DNA of 20,629 nucleotides from Clostridiales bacterium (GTDB taxonomy: Bacteria; Bacillota; Clostridia; Oscillospirales; CAG-382). The position numbers and the translations under genes are program-made. Below the pieces are notes generated by a model. It saw nothing but the letters and a program-made list of their open reading frames with translations. It was not told the DNA's origin and did not search any database. This document shows, piece after piece, positions 6,465 to 14,287 of this stretch. Numbering within the stretch: the stretch's first letter is position 1; each line of letters starts with the position of its first letter. The stretch spans positions 1-20,629 of the forward strand of contig SFLA01000023.1 of the NCBI GenBank assembly GCA_004553575.1. The letters are read 5' to 3'.

Positions 6465-7463
6465 ATGCTTGAACTTGTTAATCTGGGCAAAACCTATTAC
6501 GGCGGTGCGAATCCCGTCGAAGCTGTGAAGAACATAAACCTTAAGATAGAGGACGGGGACGTGTTCGGGATTATCGGACTGTCCGGCGCCGGGAAGTCCA
6601 CGCTGGTCCGCTGTATAAACTTTCTCGAACGTCCGACAGAGGGTCAGGTGATCTTCAACGGCACCGATATCGGCACGCTGAGTCCCGCCGGCATACGCAA
6701 ATGCCGCAGACGAATGTCGATGATATTCCAGAACTTCAATCTGCTTCAGCAGCGTACCGCGCTGGGAAATGTGCTGTTCCCTCTCGAAGTATCCGGAACC
6801 CCCCGCCGCGAGGCGGAGGCTAAGGCGCGGAAGCTGCTCGAGCGGGTCGGACTTGCCGACCGCGAGGGCGCATACCCGTCGCAGCTTTCCGGAGGACAGC
6901 AGCAGAGAGTGGCTATAGCCCGCGCGCTTGCTACCGATCCGGAGCTGCTGCTGTGCGACGAAGCGACGAGCGCTCTCGACCCCGATACGACCCGTCAGGT
7001 GCTCGAGCTCCTGCGGGGTATAAACCGCGACACCGGCGTTACGATGATTATTATCACGCACGAGATGCGGGTGATCGAGCAGATATGCAATAAAGTCGCA
7101 GTTATAGATTCCAGCCGCATAGCCGAAAGCGGCTACGTAAAGGATATCTTCCTTTCCCCGCAGTCACGTGCGGCAAAGAACCTTATTCTCCCCACGACCG
7201 ATTCCGTGGACAGCATGACAAGAGGCACGGTGCTTCGCGTGGTGTTCGACGGTCTGAACGCCAGCGAGCCGATTATAAGCAATCTGTCGCTCGAATGTCA
7301 CGCCGCGGTAAACATAGTAGCCGCAAACACCCGTGCGGTCGGCGGCGTCTGCTACGGTCAGATGCTGCTAAGGCTGCCCGAAGAAGAAACCGCAGCGGCG
7401 CGCGTAAAATCCTACCTCTCGTCGAGAGGAATCCATTATGAGGAGGCTGATGAGAATGGCTGA
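6465..7463 (+). CDS. metN: Methionine ABC transporter ATP-binding protein MetN
   Basis: MetN is the ATPase of the high-affinity methionine importer. The 332-residue protein has Walker A GLSGAGKS (38-45), a Q-loop at MIFQNFNLL, signature LSGGQ (141-145) and Walker B ending D165-E166. Its C-terminal segment (about 250-330) fits the NIL/ACT-like domain that binds methionine and inhibits transport when the internal pool is full. The start is set at ATG 6465: CGGAG at 6452-6456 gives an 8-nt spacing, whereas an in-frame GTG at 6456 would overlap that site. It overlaps metI by 8 nt. Expression is probably controlled by the leader peptide and terminator directly upstream. The MetN, MetI, MetQ order and the NIL domain make the methionine assignment strong. 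Confidence 0.93.
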   Translation: MLELVNLGKTYYGGANPVEAVKNINLKIEDGDVFGIIGLSGAGKSTLVRCINFLERPTEGQVIFNGTDIGTLSPAGIRKCRRRMSMIFQNFNLLQQRTALGNVLFPLEVSGTPRREAEAKARKLLERVGLADREGAYPSQLSGGQQQRVAIARALATDPELLLCDEATSALDPDTTRQVLELLRGINRDTGVTMIIITHEMRVIEQICNKVAVIDSSRIAESGYVKDIFLSPQSRAAKNLILPTTDSVDSMTRGTVLRVVFDGLNASEPIISNLSLECHAAVNIVAANTRAVGGVCYGQMLLRLPEEETAAARVKSYLSSRGIHYEEADENG

Positions 7464-8112
7464 AGTGTTCCTTAAGGGCGCAATTGAAAGCCTGTATATG
7501 GTTATTACGTCCACACTGTTTGCATATCTGCTCGGACTTCCGATCGGAGTGCTGCTGTGTGTGACCGATAAATCCGGTCTTCGGCCCTGCAAGGCGGTGA
7601 ACACCGCGGTCGGAGTTATCGTAAACATTCTCAGATCGGTACCGTTTCTCATACTGCTGGTGGCTCTGCTTCCGTTCACCCGCGCGATAGTCGGAACGAC
7701 TATCGGGTCGACCGCGACAATAGTCCCGCTCGTAATAGCCGCGGCTCCGTTTGTTGCACGAATGGTCGAATCCTCGCTAAAGGAAGTTCCGTCGGGCGTT
7801 GTGGAGGCGGCTCAGTCGGTCGGAGCAAGCAATTTCCAGATAGTCTGTAAGGTTCTGCTTCCGGAGGCGAAGCCTTCCCTTATTGTAGGCAGTGCGATAG
7901 CAATAACCACAATACTCGGCTACTCGGCGATGGCGGGCTTTACCGGAGGCGGAGGGCTCGGTACGATAGCCGTTAACTACGGATACTACCGCTACGACGA
8001 CGAAACCATGCTTATAACCGTTGCGATGCTGGTCGTGCTGGTGCAGATATTCCAGGAGGTCGGCATGCTTATTGCCAAAAAGTCCGACCGAAGGCTAAAA
8101 ATAACCAAATAA
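7456..8112 (+). CDS. metI: Methionine ABC transporter permease MetI
   Basis: This 218-residue membrane protein has about five hydrophobic segments and a BPD_transp_1 coupling motif at about 117-141 (VVEAAQSVGAS through LPEAKPS), which contacts MetN. Residues near 159-170 (MAGFTGGGGLG) match the conserved end of MetI permeases. An upstream in-frame ATG exists at 7438 and another at 7450, but AGGAGG at 7441-7446 lies 9 nt before ATG 7456, so this is the likely start. It overlaps the metN stop (ATGGCTGA), indicating translational coupling. Length and motifs are normal for MetI. Confidence 0.92.
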   Translation: MAEVFLKGAIESLYMVITSTLFAYLLGLPIGVLLCVTDKSGLRPCKAVNTAVGVIVNILRSVPFLILLVALLPFTRAIVGTTIGSTATIVPLVIAAAPFVARMVESSLKEVPSGVVEAAQSVGASNFQIVCKVLLPEAKPSLIVGSAIAITTILGYSAMAGFTGGGGLGTIAVNYGYYRYDDETMLITVAMLVVLVQIFQEVGMLIAKKSDRRLKITK

Positions 8113-8154
8113 ACCCAAAAATTGAAATTATATTTTATAAAAGGAGACCCCATT

Positions 8155-8976
8155 ATGAAAAAAATCGTTTCTTTAATTCTGGTGCTTGTGCTCTGCTCCG
8201 CATTCTTCTGCGGCTGCGATAATGCCGGTGACAAAGTTATCCGTGTAGGCGCAAGCGTTACCCCTCACGCCGAGATTCTCGGAGCCATCAAGGACAATCT
8301 CGCCGAGCAGGGCTACACCCTTGAGATAGTCGAATACAACGATTACGTTCTCCCCAACACCGCTGTCGAGAGCGGCGAACTTGACGCAAACTACTTCCAG
8401 CATCTCCCCTATCTTCAGGATTTCAACGAAAAGAACGGTACCCATCTTGTATCGGTAGCCGCTGTGCACTACGAGCCGTTCGGAATCTATGCCGGCAAGA
8501 GCAGTTCGCTTGATAACATTGCCGACGGTGCAACCATATCCGTTCCCAACGACGGAACCAACGAAGGCAGAGCACTGCTTCTGCTCGAGTCGCTCGGTCT
8601 TATAGAGCTCTCAGACGACGCCGGAATGACTGCGACAGTACTCGACATTGTTTCCAACCCGAAGAACCTTAAAATAACCGAGCTCGAGGCAGCCCAGCTC
8701 GTCCGCTCGCTCAGCGACGTCGATTTCTCGGTCATCAACGGCAACTACGCCATAGAGGGCGGACTCGACGTACACAACGCGCTGGCTGTAGAGGACGCAA
8801 ACAGCGAGGCCGCTCAGACCTATGCGAACATTATAGCCGTTAAAGAAGGACACGAGAAAGACCCGAAGGTACTTGCACTCATAGCCGCTCTTCAGACCGA
8901 AGAGGTCCGTCAGTTCATCGAGGAAAACTACGACGGAGCCGTTGTGGCGATATTCCCCAAGGAAAGCAGCAACTGA
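8155..8976 (+). CDS. metQ: Methionine-binding lipoprotein MetQ (NLPA family)
   Basis: This is the extracellular substrate-binding component of the importer, 273 residues. An N-terminal signal (KK, then a hydrophobic stretch) ends in a lipobox with Cys21 (FFCGC), so the mature protein is membrane-anchored. The body has typical NLPA/MetQ segments, including RVGASVTPHAEIL, NYFQHLPYL, VSVAAVHYEPFGIY, SVPNDGTNEGRALLLL and INGNYAIEGGL. AAGGAG at 8141-8146 precedes ATG 8155 by 8 nt; a TTG further upstream would not use it. A 42-nt gap separates it from metI. A strong terminator follows at 8999-9034, closing the operon. Family assignment is secure; specificity for L- or D-methionine or a derivative cannot be told. 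Confidence 0.93.
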   Translation: MKKIVSLILVLVLCSAFFCGCDNAGDKVIRVGASVTPHAEILGAIKDNLAEQGYTLEIVEYNDYVLPNTAVESGELDANYFQHLPYLQDFNEKNGTHLVSVAAVHYEPFGIYAGKSSSLDNIADGATISVPNDGTNEGRALLLLESLGLIELSDDAGMTATVLDIVSNPKNLKITELEAAQLVRSLSDVDFSVINGNYAIEGGLDVHNALAVEDANSEAAQTYANIIAVKEGHEKDPKVLALIAALQTEEVRQFIEENYDGAVVAIFPKESSN

Positions 8977-8998
8977 CAATACCTGACATATACCCTTA

Positions 8999-9034
8999 CG
9001 GTCCGCCGTTTTTCCGGCGGACCGATTCTTTTTT
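8999..9034 (+). terminator. Terminator of the metNIQ operon
   Basis: CGGTCCGCCG (8999-9008) pairs perfectly with CGGCGGACCG (9015-9024) around a 6-nt loop and is followed by a T-rich tail with six T at 9029-9034. Confidence 0.92.
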
Positions 9035-9060
9035 CGTACCGTATTGCGCCGTTTTATGTA

Positions 9061-9089
9061 TTGACTGCGCCGAAAAAAACGGGTATAAT
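9061..9089 (+). promoter_or_regulatory. Promoter of the SGNH-hydrolase lipoprotein gene
   Basis: TTGACT (9061-9066) and TATAAT (9084-9089) are 17 bp apart. Transcription would start near 9096, only about 14 nt before the ATG, so the 5' leader would hold little more than the GAGGTG ribosome binding site (9098-9103). Confidence 0.8.
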
Positions 9090-9109
9090 TGCAAGATGAG
9101 GTGAATATC

Positions 9110-10288
9110 ATGAAAAAAATACAGTGTATAGTCATCGCAATCTGTCTGCTGCTGTCCCTGTCCGGCTGTGTGCAGGACAACAACGACGTTTCCGGTGCGG
9201 AAAGCGTTTCTTCCGCCGCGGAATCCGGCACCGGGAGCGAATCTACCGACAACCGGTATTCGGACATAACGGTGAACGGAGTAAGCCTTTCGCAGTTCAC
9301 AATAGTCTACCACGAAACGACGGACTGCGCAAAATATTACGACGTCGCCGCCGAACTTAACGACTTTATTTCATCGGTATGCGGCTACACCCTTAAGGTT
9401 ACGGGCGATTCGACCACCGAAACCGAGTATGAGATACTTATCGGCTTTACCGCCGGACGCGAGCTGCGCAATGCATTCGACCGCGATTCCTTCGAAGTCG
9501 GGCAGTACACGCTGGTCGTGCTCGGCAGCAAGATAATGCTGGCGGCTAATTACGCCAACGGCAGCCATTTTGCATATCTCGCCCTCTCGCGGGCGATACG
9601 GTCCGATACCGACGGCAACCTTACCGACTTCACTTACAACGGCAAAGAAAAAGTAACGAAGATTGCCTGTGTCGGCGACAGCATTACCGAAGCATATAAT
9701 TCCGATAACCGTTACACCCAAAGCTATCCGGCATATCTTCAGGGACTGCTCGGCTGGAATTACTGCGTGCTGAACGCGGGTATCGGCGGTTATTCGGTTT
9801 GCAATACCGATGTTTACGCCTATGCCGACAGCGCCGAATTCCGTGCGGCAAAGGCTTTCAACCCGGATGTTGTAATATTCGAGCTGGGCACCAACGACTG
9901 CAATCCGGTGCACGATTACAAGGACTGGTCAGATCCCGAGCGCGAAACGGTCTTCAAAGCGTCCGCAAAGGAAATCATCGATGCGTTTTACGGTCTGAAT
10001 CCGGATGTAACCGTTCTTATCTGCCTGCCGACATCGGTATTCCCCGTCGAGGGCTATTCTGCCGAAACCGCAAACGATTGGGCGGCGCAGATAGAGACGT
10101 ACGCTCTGCCGCTTCTTAACGATATCGCCGCCGAATACGGTATCGGCACCATCGACCTGCATTCGTGGTCGCTTACGCACCCCGAAGTCTTTAAGGACGG
10201 ACTTCACCCGTATAACGAGAGCTATCTGACCTATGCGGAGGAGGTATACAGGAACCTTTTGCCGGTGCTTACCGCAAATAACGGGTAA
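9110..10288 (+). CDS. SGNH/GDSL-family hydrolase lipoprotein
   Basis: This is a 392-residue surface lipoprotein. The signal peptide ends in a lipobox LSGC (Cys20), followed by a Ser-rich linker to about 52. Residues about 55-165 resemble the N-terminal domain seen before GH67-like and related glycan-active proteins (VYHETTD, a YEILIG segment). The catalytic SGNH domain follows: block I GDSIT (189-193, nucleophile Ser191), block III GTND (260-263) and block V DGLH (363-366, Asp363 and His366 of the triad). Such enzymes are esterases, often removing acetyl groups from cell-wall or plant polysaccharides. The start is ATG 9110, with GAGGTG 6 nt upstream; an upstream TTG lies ahead of that site and is disfavoured. 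A secreted amidase two genes downstream suggests an envelope or glycan role. The exact substrate is unknown. Confidence 0.85.
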   Translation: MKKIQCIVIAICLLLSLSGCVQDNNDVSGAESVSSAAESGTGSESTDNRYSDITVNGVSLSQFTIVYHETTDCAKYYDVAAELNDFISSVCGYTLKVTGDSTTETEYEILIGFTAGRELRNAFDRDSFEVGQYTLVVLGSKIMLAANYANGSHFAYLALSRAIRSDTDGNLTDFTYNGKEKVTKIACVGDSITEAYNSDNRYTQSYPAYLQGLLGWNYCVLNAGIGGYSVCNTDVYAYADSAEFRAAKAFNPDVVIFELGTNDCNPVHDYKDWSDPERETVFKASAKEIIDAFYGLNPDVTVLICLPTSVFPVEGYSAETANDWAAQIETYALPLLNDIAAEYGIGTIDLHSWSLTHPEVFKDGLHPYNESYLTYAEEVYRNLLPVLTANNG

Positions 10289-10311
10289 GAATATAAGCGA
10301 GGTCTCCGCTT

Positions 10312-10340
10312 TTGATATTCAGAAGCATAAAATATATAAT
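10312..10340 (+). promoter_or_regulatory. Promoter of the membrane protein-amidase pair
   Basis: TTGATA (10312-10317) and TATAAT (10335-10340) are separated by 17 bp, 26 bp before the start codon of the next gene. GGGAGG at 10355-10360 is the ribosome binding site. Confidence 0.7.
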
Positions 10341-10365
10341 TATCAGGACGTAACGGGAGGATACA

Positions 10366-11058
10366 ATGGACGAAAAAGGCGTTGCAAAATATTTCAGACA
10401 AACCAAGCTGCTTCTTTACGTCGCCACGGGACTGATAGCGGGCGGTCTGCTGTCGTATCTCGTGCTGGTAAAGCTGTGCCATATCCGGGAATTCTATCAG
10501 ATAACGCTGCTTTGTGCGGTCGCAGGGGTAGTCGTGCTTATCTGCTTCTTCGCCGTACGCACACGCGACGATTCGATCGACGGCTATGCCGCATCGAAGT
10601 ACGCTGACGTTGAGGACCTGCTTAAGAAGACTGCGGAGCAATCCGGGCAAAAACCGAATTATATCGGCAGTTATTCGTCGTTCGGATATGCTCTTAAAAA
10701 CCCCGACAGGGTAAACTTCAGGTTCGGAAACGACAATATTCCGCGTACAGAAAAGACAGAGGGCGGCACCGTAATCCTTACCCCCGACACCGTGTATACT
10801 CTGGTTAGGAAATGCGACCTTATTACCGGAGAAAGCGACGACAGCACGGCTGCGATACCCGTCTCGTCCGTAACCGGCGCTTCGGTGGCGGATTCGGGAT
10901 TCACCGCAAACGATTCCGGGAGAGAACGCTACTGCGATTACGCGGAGCTTCGCATAACGTATGACGGCGGTGAAGTATCCTTCGCCGTCCACAAGGACTC
11001 GCTTGCGGACGAAGCCGCAGAAAGAATAAACAGACTTGCAGAAAGAAGCCGTGCATAA
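10366..11058 (+). CDS. Two-helix membrane protein of unknown function
   Basis: I do not recognise this 230-residue protein. It has a short charged N-terminus, two transmembrane helices (about 14-36 and 44-64) close together, then a soluble, probably cytoplasmic domain. The C-terminal half (about 125-225) has alternating short strands and ends in a helix (EAAERINRLAERSR). Segments such as VILTPDTVYTLVRK and ELRITYDGGEVSFAVH are reminiscent of bacterial PH-like domains, but this is a guess. ATG 10366 has GGGAGG 5 nt upstream. The amidase gene starts 2 nt after its stop, so the two are co-translated and may work together at the envelope. Coding is supported by codon usage like the neighbours, a good ribosome binding site and the preceding promoter. 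Confidence 0.75.
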   Translation: MDEKGVAKYFRQTKLLLYVATGLIAGGLLSYLVLVKLCHIREFYQITLLCAVAGVVVLICFFAVRTRDDSIDGYAASKYADVEDLLKKTAEQSGQKPNYIGSYSSFGYALKNPDRVNFRFGNDNIPRTEKTEGGTVILTPDTVYTLVRKCDLITGESDDSTAAIPVSSVTGASVADSGFTANDSGRERYCDYAELRITYDGGEVSFAVHKDSLADEAAERINRLAERSRA

Positions 11059-11060
11059 AA

Positions 11061-12740
11061 ATGAAAAAATTCTTTTCTCTGCTCGCGGCGCTTCTTATGC
11101 TGTCTGCACCGGTATTTTCGGTTTGCGGCAGTGCCGACGGAAACGCCTGTATCTATCAGGTCGATAATACGCTTCGTCAGATAACCGTATCAAAGGGTAA
11201 GCCGTATACGATTACGACGGAAAACGCGGTGCAAACCGAGGAGTATTCCGACAACGGCAGTATGCTGACCGACGGTATATACGCCCCGATAATCGACTAT
11301 ACCGGAACAGACTGGTACGGAAGCGGAGGCTGGGTCGGATTCAAGCCGGTCAACTCCGATGAAAGTTATACTGTTTCGGTTACGATCGATCTCGGCTATG
11401 TTGCGGTCGGAATCGACAAGATATACACCCGCACCATGACCGAGCAGCGCATAGGAAGCGCTACTCCCGAGTCCGTGGCCGTGGCCGCTTCCGTCGACGG
11501 AGAACATTATTTCGAAATCGGCAACGCGATCGTACAGAACGAAGAATTCAAGTCTACGGAGATACTTATAAACCGTCTGAAGCTCGAAAAAGGATTCGCC
11601 GCCCGGTATATCCGTGTGACCTACGCCCAAAGCGGACGGTATACACTTATGACCGACGAAATCGATATTTCCCTGTTCGGTACCGTGGGTGAAACCGGTT
11701 CGGACATGACCGACAGGCAGGGAATTATTTACGATATTTCCGGCGTATACGCTTATGTTTCCGGATACGCCGAGAACCGCACGGAAAAGGTCTCCGGATA
11801 CGCATATCCGAGCAACAAGGATTTCAACGAGGACCAGACTGCGTTCGAGATCGGCACCGGATTCGGCGAAAGCGTTACCCTGATCAACGACTTCATGACA
11901 ACCGACCGTCCGTATTATTCCAATTACTGTAACGACATAAAGTATATAGTAATACACAATACCGGAATGTGCCAAAAATTCTGGACGGCGCGTGCTGTTC
12001 ACAAGTATCTGGTTTATAAAAACGACGGATCGTCTTCGTCGTGGCATTATACGGTTGACGGGAAGGAAGTATATCACGGACTTGCCGACTATACGGTCGG
12101 CTGGCACGCAGCCTCGAACTACAACTACTGCACCATAGGAATCGAGATCTGCTGCAACGGCGCTCCGGTCGGTCCCGGCGGAAACAACTACCCGATAACC
12201 ACCGGCGAAATATACGAAAACTGGTTTAACGACGACTTTCTTCCGGCGCTTAAAAACGCCGCGGTGCTCACCGCGGAGCTGCTCGTGAAGTACGGGCTTG
12301 AAACCGACGATATTATACAGCACAATGACGTTTACTATTTTAATCAGAAGCAGTGCCCGTACTATATGCGCCTTAACGAATCGAAGCGGCTGGTACACAA
12401 CGGCACCGGCTGGAACTACTTTATGGATTTGGTGGAGCAGTACTACTCCGCAATGACGGAGCAGGGCTGCCGAACCGAAGTAACGGTGTACCCTGAGGAA
12501 AAGACGGTGCCGGATTATATCGTCACCGAGAGCGGAAAGGCATACCCCGTGCTGTTAATGTCCGCACCGCTTGCCGGCGACGCCGACGGCGACGGAGAGC
12601 TGACATTGAATGACGCGAAGTTGATACACGAATACATTATCGGCGCGCTGTACTATCTTCGATCGCCCGACGCCGACAGCGACGGCACAGTAACGGTAGC
12701 GGATTATCTTACAATACTCAGGACATCAAAAACAGAATAA
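11061..12740 (+). CDS. Secreted N-acetylmuramoyl-L-alanine amidase with dockerin domain
   Basis: This 559-residue secreted enzyme has a signal peptide (about 1-25) and a beta-rich F5/8 type C (discoidin)-like region at about 35-215. An Amidase_2/PGRP-type catalytic domain spans about 285-450. The zinc ligands of that family are visible: His299 (in IVIHNTG), His421 (QHNDV) and Cys432 (KQCPYYM). It would cut the bond between N-acetylmuramic acid and L-Ala of peptidoglycan. The last 55 residues form a dockerin: two calcium-loop repeats, DADGDGELTLND (from 507) and DADSDGTVTVAD. Dockerins bind cohesins on scaffoldins or cell-surface proteins. ATG 11061 begins 2 nt after the previous stop and has only a weak purine-rich site (AGAAAG), so translation is probably coupled. 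A hairpin terminator follows the gene. Confidence 0.9.
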   Translation: MKKFFSLLAALLMLSAPVFSVCGSADGNACIYQVDNTLRQITVSKGKPYTITTENAVQTEEYSDNGSMLTDGIYAPIIDYTGTDWYGSGGWVGFKPVNSDESYTVSVTIDLGYVAVGIDKIYTRTMTEQRIGSATPESVAVAASVDGEHYFEIGNAIVQNEEFKSTEILINRLKLEKGFAARYIRVTYAQSGRYTLMTDEIDISLFGTVGETGSDMTDRQGIIYDISGVYAYVSGYAENRTEKVSGYAYPSNKDFNEDQTAFEIGTGFGESVTLINDFMTTDRPYYSNYCNDIKYIVIHNTGMCQKFWTARAVHKYLVYKNDGSSSSWHYTVDGKEVYHGLADYTVGWHAASNYNYCTIGIEICCNGAPVGPGGNNYPITTGEIYENWFNDDFLPALKNAAVLTAELLVKYGLETDDIIQHNDVYYFNQKQCPYYMRLNESKRLVHNGTGWNYFMDLVEQYYSAMTEQGCRTEVTVYPEEKTVPDYIVTESGKAYPVLLMSAPLAGDADGDGELTLNDAKLIHEYIIGALYYLRSPDADSDGTVTVADYLTILRTSKTE

Positions 12741-12760
12741 CACTTGTTTGTAATAATACG

Positions 12761-12793
12761 ACTCCCCTGCGGCATATTCTTCCGCAGGGGAGT
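12761..12793 (+). terminator. Terminator hairpin after the amidase gene
   Basis: ACTCCCCTGCGG (12761-12772) pairs perfectly with CCGCAGGGGAGT (12782-12793) over 12 bp with a 9-nt loop. The downstream tail (ACTTATTTC) is only moderately T-rich. Position and stem strength make it the likely end of the 10366-12740 operon. Confidence 0.75.
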
Positions 12794-12976
12794 ACTTATT
12801 TCACAGCCCCGTCGGACATACGACACGTGGCTTATTTCGGTTTTACGGAGTCGGCTCTTGGCACCGCGGAGCAGGCGGAACAGACAGCCGCGGTGCTCAC
12901 CCGGCTCGGGGATACGATCACCACGTTCCTGATAACGGAGCAGGCGAATCCGGACGCCGGCTGATGCCCCGTTGAA
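12794..12976. other. Gap between convergent genes, with a possible gene remnant
   Basis: No gene is well supported here. A plus-strand frame from GTG 12827 to TGA 12962-12964 reads 45 protein-like residues (AYFGFTESALG near its start) in codons like the neighbours, but it has no ribosome binding site or ATG and follows directly on a terminator. A perfect 9-bp inverted repeat, GCACCGCGG (12861-12869) and CCGCGGTGC (12888-12896), lies inside it without a T-tail. It may be a decayed gene end. I see no clear terminator for the minus-strand oxidoreductase. Confidence 0.3.
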
Positions 12977-14011
12977 TCAGAGCGCGATCGTTTTTCCGCC
13001 GCAGTCGGCGGATTCGGTCTCGGCCACAACCGTTGCAACCGCTTCCGCACTCTCGTGCGGCATGCATCTTTCGGGCTTTGTACCGGACGAAATACAGTTA
13101 AGAAAATACTTTATCTCGTTGTAGTACGCGTCGTCCGTCTCACCGCAGTCGGAAAGATCGGGCACGAACGGAGCTCCCGACTCGGGGTAAACCGTAAGCA
13201 CACCGTCAGCGTACTTCAGCGTAGCATGCTCGAAGTTGACCGTAAAGCCGTAGCCGAACGGGAGGCCCTTATAGGTGATATCGTCATGCGCATATATTAC
13301 CTTCGAGGGATATACATAGTTGGCGCTCACAATATCGTTTGCGCTGTGCGGGAACACCGTCCTGCCGTACACGCTTACCGAATCCGGCTTGCCGAATATC
13401 CACCTTATCGCGTCGGCATCGTGTATGTGCTGGTCGAACAGTCCGCCGCCGCCCTTCTCGCGGGTGATTATCCAGTCCTGCCACGACGGCGATTTCTCGT
13501 GATCCTGGAATCCGCCCCGCCAGAGAACAGCCGCACGGCTCGCTCCGTATACACCCGAATCGGAGATGCGTTTCAGATACACGTATTCGCGCCAGAACCG
13601 CAGACAATGTCCGATCATAAGCGTTTTACCGCTGCTGCCGGAGGCTGCGATCATTCGACCGCATTCGTCCGCGTTAAGCGCCATAGGCTTTTCGCACATG
13701 CAGTGACGTCCCGATAAAAGCACCTTCTCTGCCGCAGACGCATGGAGATATGTCGGCATTACAATATCGACCGCATCGATGTCTTCTTTTTCGAGCAGTT
13801 CGTCAAGGCTCGTATACGAACGATAGGCGGTTATGTCCGCGCCGGAGGCAGCGATATTGGACAGGGTGGATTTACTGCCGTCAAGACGGAGCGGATCAAC
13901 GTCACAGACGGCCGCAACCTCGACCGGATATCCCTCGCTCATAAGGCGTTCATAGACGGAAAGATGGTAGGAGCCCATCCTGCCGACTCCCGATACGGCG
14001 ATTCTAATCAT
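12977..14011 (-). CDS. Gfo/Idh/MocA-family NAD(P)-dependent oxidoreductase
   Basis: This 344-residue dehydrogenase begins with a Rossmann nucleotide-binding motif, GVGRMG (8-13). It carries the family's CEKPMA segment (Lys108, which contacts cofactor and substrate), a GHCLRFW strand and the catalytic D193-x3-H197 in LFDQHIHDAD, preceded by a Gly run. The family oxidises sugars, inositols or related polyols with NAD(P); the substrate cannot be read from the sequence. The start is ATG at 14011-14009 on the minus strand, with AGAGGTG 5 nt upstream. A longer reading from a TTG at 14071 is rejected because that TTG is part of the promoter -35. It stands alone, convergent with the amidase operon and divergent from the hydrogenase operon, so context does not suggest a pathway. 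Confidence 0.9.
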   Translation of the reverse strand: MIRIAVSGVGRMGSYHLSVYERLMSEGYPVEVAAVCDVDPLRLDGSKSTLSNIAASGADITAYRSYTSLDELLEKEDIDAVDIVMPTYLHASAAEKVLLSGRHCMCEKPMALNADECGRMIAASGSSGKTLMIGHCLRFWREYVYLKRISDSGVYGASRAAVLWRGGFQDHEKSPSWQDWIITREKGGGGLFDQHIHDADAIRWIFGKPDSVSVYGRTVFPHSANDIVSANYVYPSKVIYAHDDITYKGLPFGYGFTVNFEHATLKYADGVLTVYPESGAPFVPDLSDCGETDDAYYNEIKYFLNCISSGTKPERCMPHESAEAVATVVAETESADCGGKTIAL

Positions 14012-14042
14012 GTAAACACCTCTGAAATCGTAAATTGTGATT

Positions 14043-14071
14043 ATTTTATACCTGCGACGACGGTTTGTCAA
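14043..14071 (-). promoter_or_regulatory. Promoter of the Gfo/Idh/MocA oxidoreductase gene
   Basis: On the minus strand TTGACA (14071-14066) and TAAAAT (14048-14043) are 17 bp apart, and the ATG follows at 14011 with its ribosome binding site between. It is about 140 bp from the divergent hydrogenase-operon promoter. Confidence 0.8.
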
Positions 14072-14208
14072 TACCGCACTGCCCGTGCCGCAACCGCATA
14101 CTGCCCCATACGGACGGTGAAAGCATGACCGAAGCCGTTAACCTGTTGAATCAATGGCAAAACGCGGTACGGAACGGGTCTTTTTATGTATTTTTTGCGC
14201 CAATATCA

Positions 14209-14237
14209 TTGAAAAACGGCAGAGAGTATGATATTAT
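14209..14237 (+). promoter_or_regulatory. Promoter of the hydrogenase operon
   Basis: TTGAAA (14209-14214) and TATTAT (14232-14237) are 17 bp apart, about 50 bp before the hydC start codon. I looked for a Rex-type redox operator (TTGTTAA-N4-TTAACAA or similar) around it and saw none. All genes to the window end run in this direction with little or no spacing. Confidence 0.7.
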
Positions 14238-14287
14238 ATTATAGATGCATAGAAATCACTCACATATATTTTCAGGAGGACAAGCGA

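Noticed and set aside
9089..9109. Upstream TTG start for the SGNH lipoprotein
   Set aside because: It would place extra residues before a standard lipoprotein signal and lies ahead of the GAGGTG site that serves ATG 9110; it would also begin upstream of the predicted transcription start.
10295..10314. Terminator after the SGNH gene (AAGCG...CGCTT then TTT)
   Set aside because: The stem is only about five pairs with a poor loop and tail; read-through or a missed signal is as likely.
12744..12932. 62-codon plus-strand frame after the amidase gene
   Set aside because: It runs through the terminator hairpin, is Arg/Pro-rich like an out-of-frame reading, and has no ribosome binding site.
14125..14244. 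39-codon plus-strand frame beginning ATG in front of the hydrogenase operon
   Set aside because: It has no convincing ribosome binding site and its end overlaps the -35 and -10 elements of the hydC promoter, so it is most likely chance.
14081..14287. Possible Rex operator upstream of hydC
   Set aside because: GTTAAC and TTGAATCAA occur but not in the spacing or symmetry of the Rex consensus.
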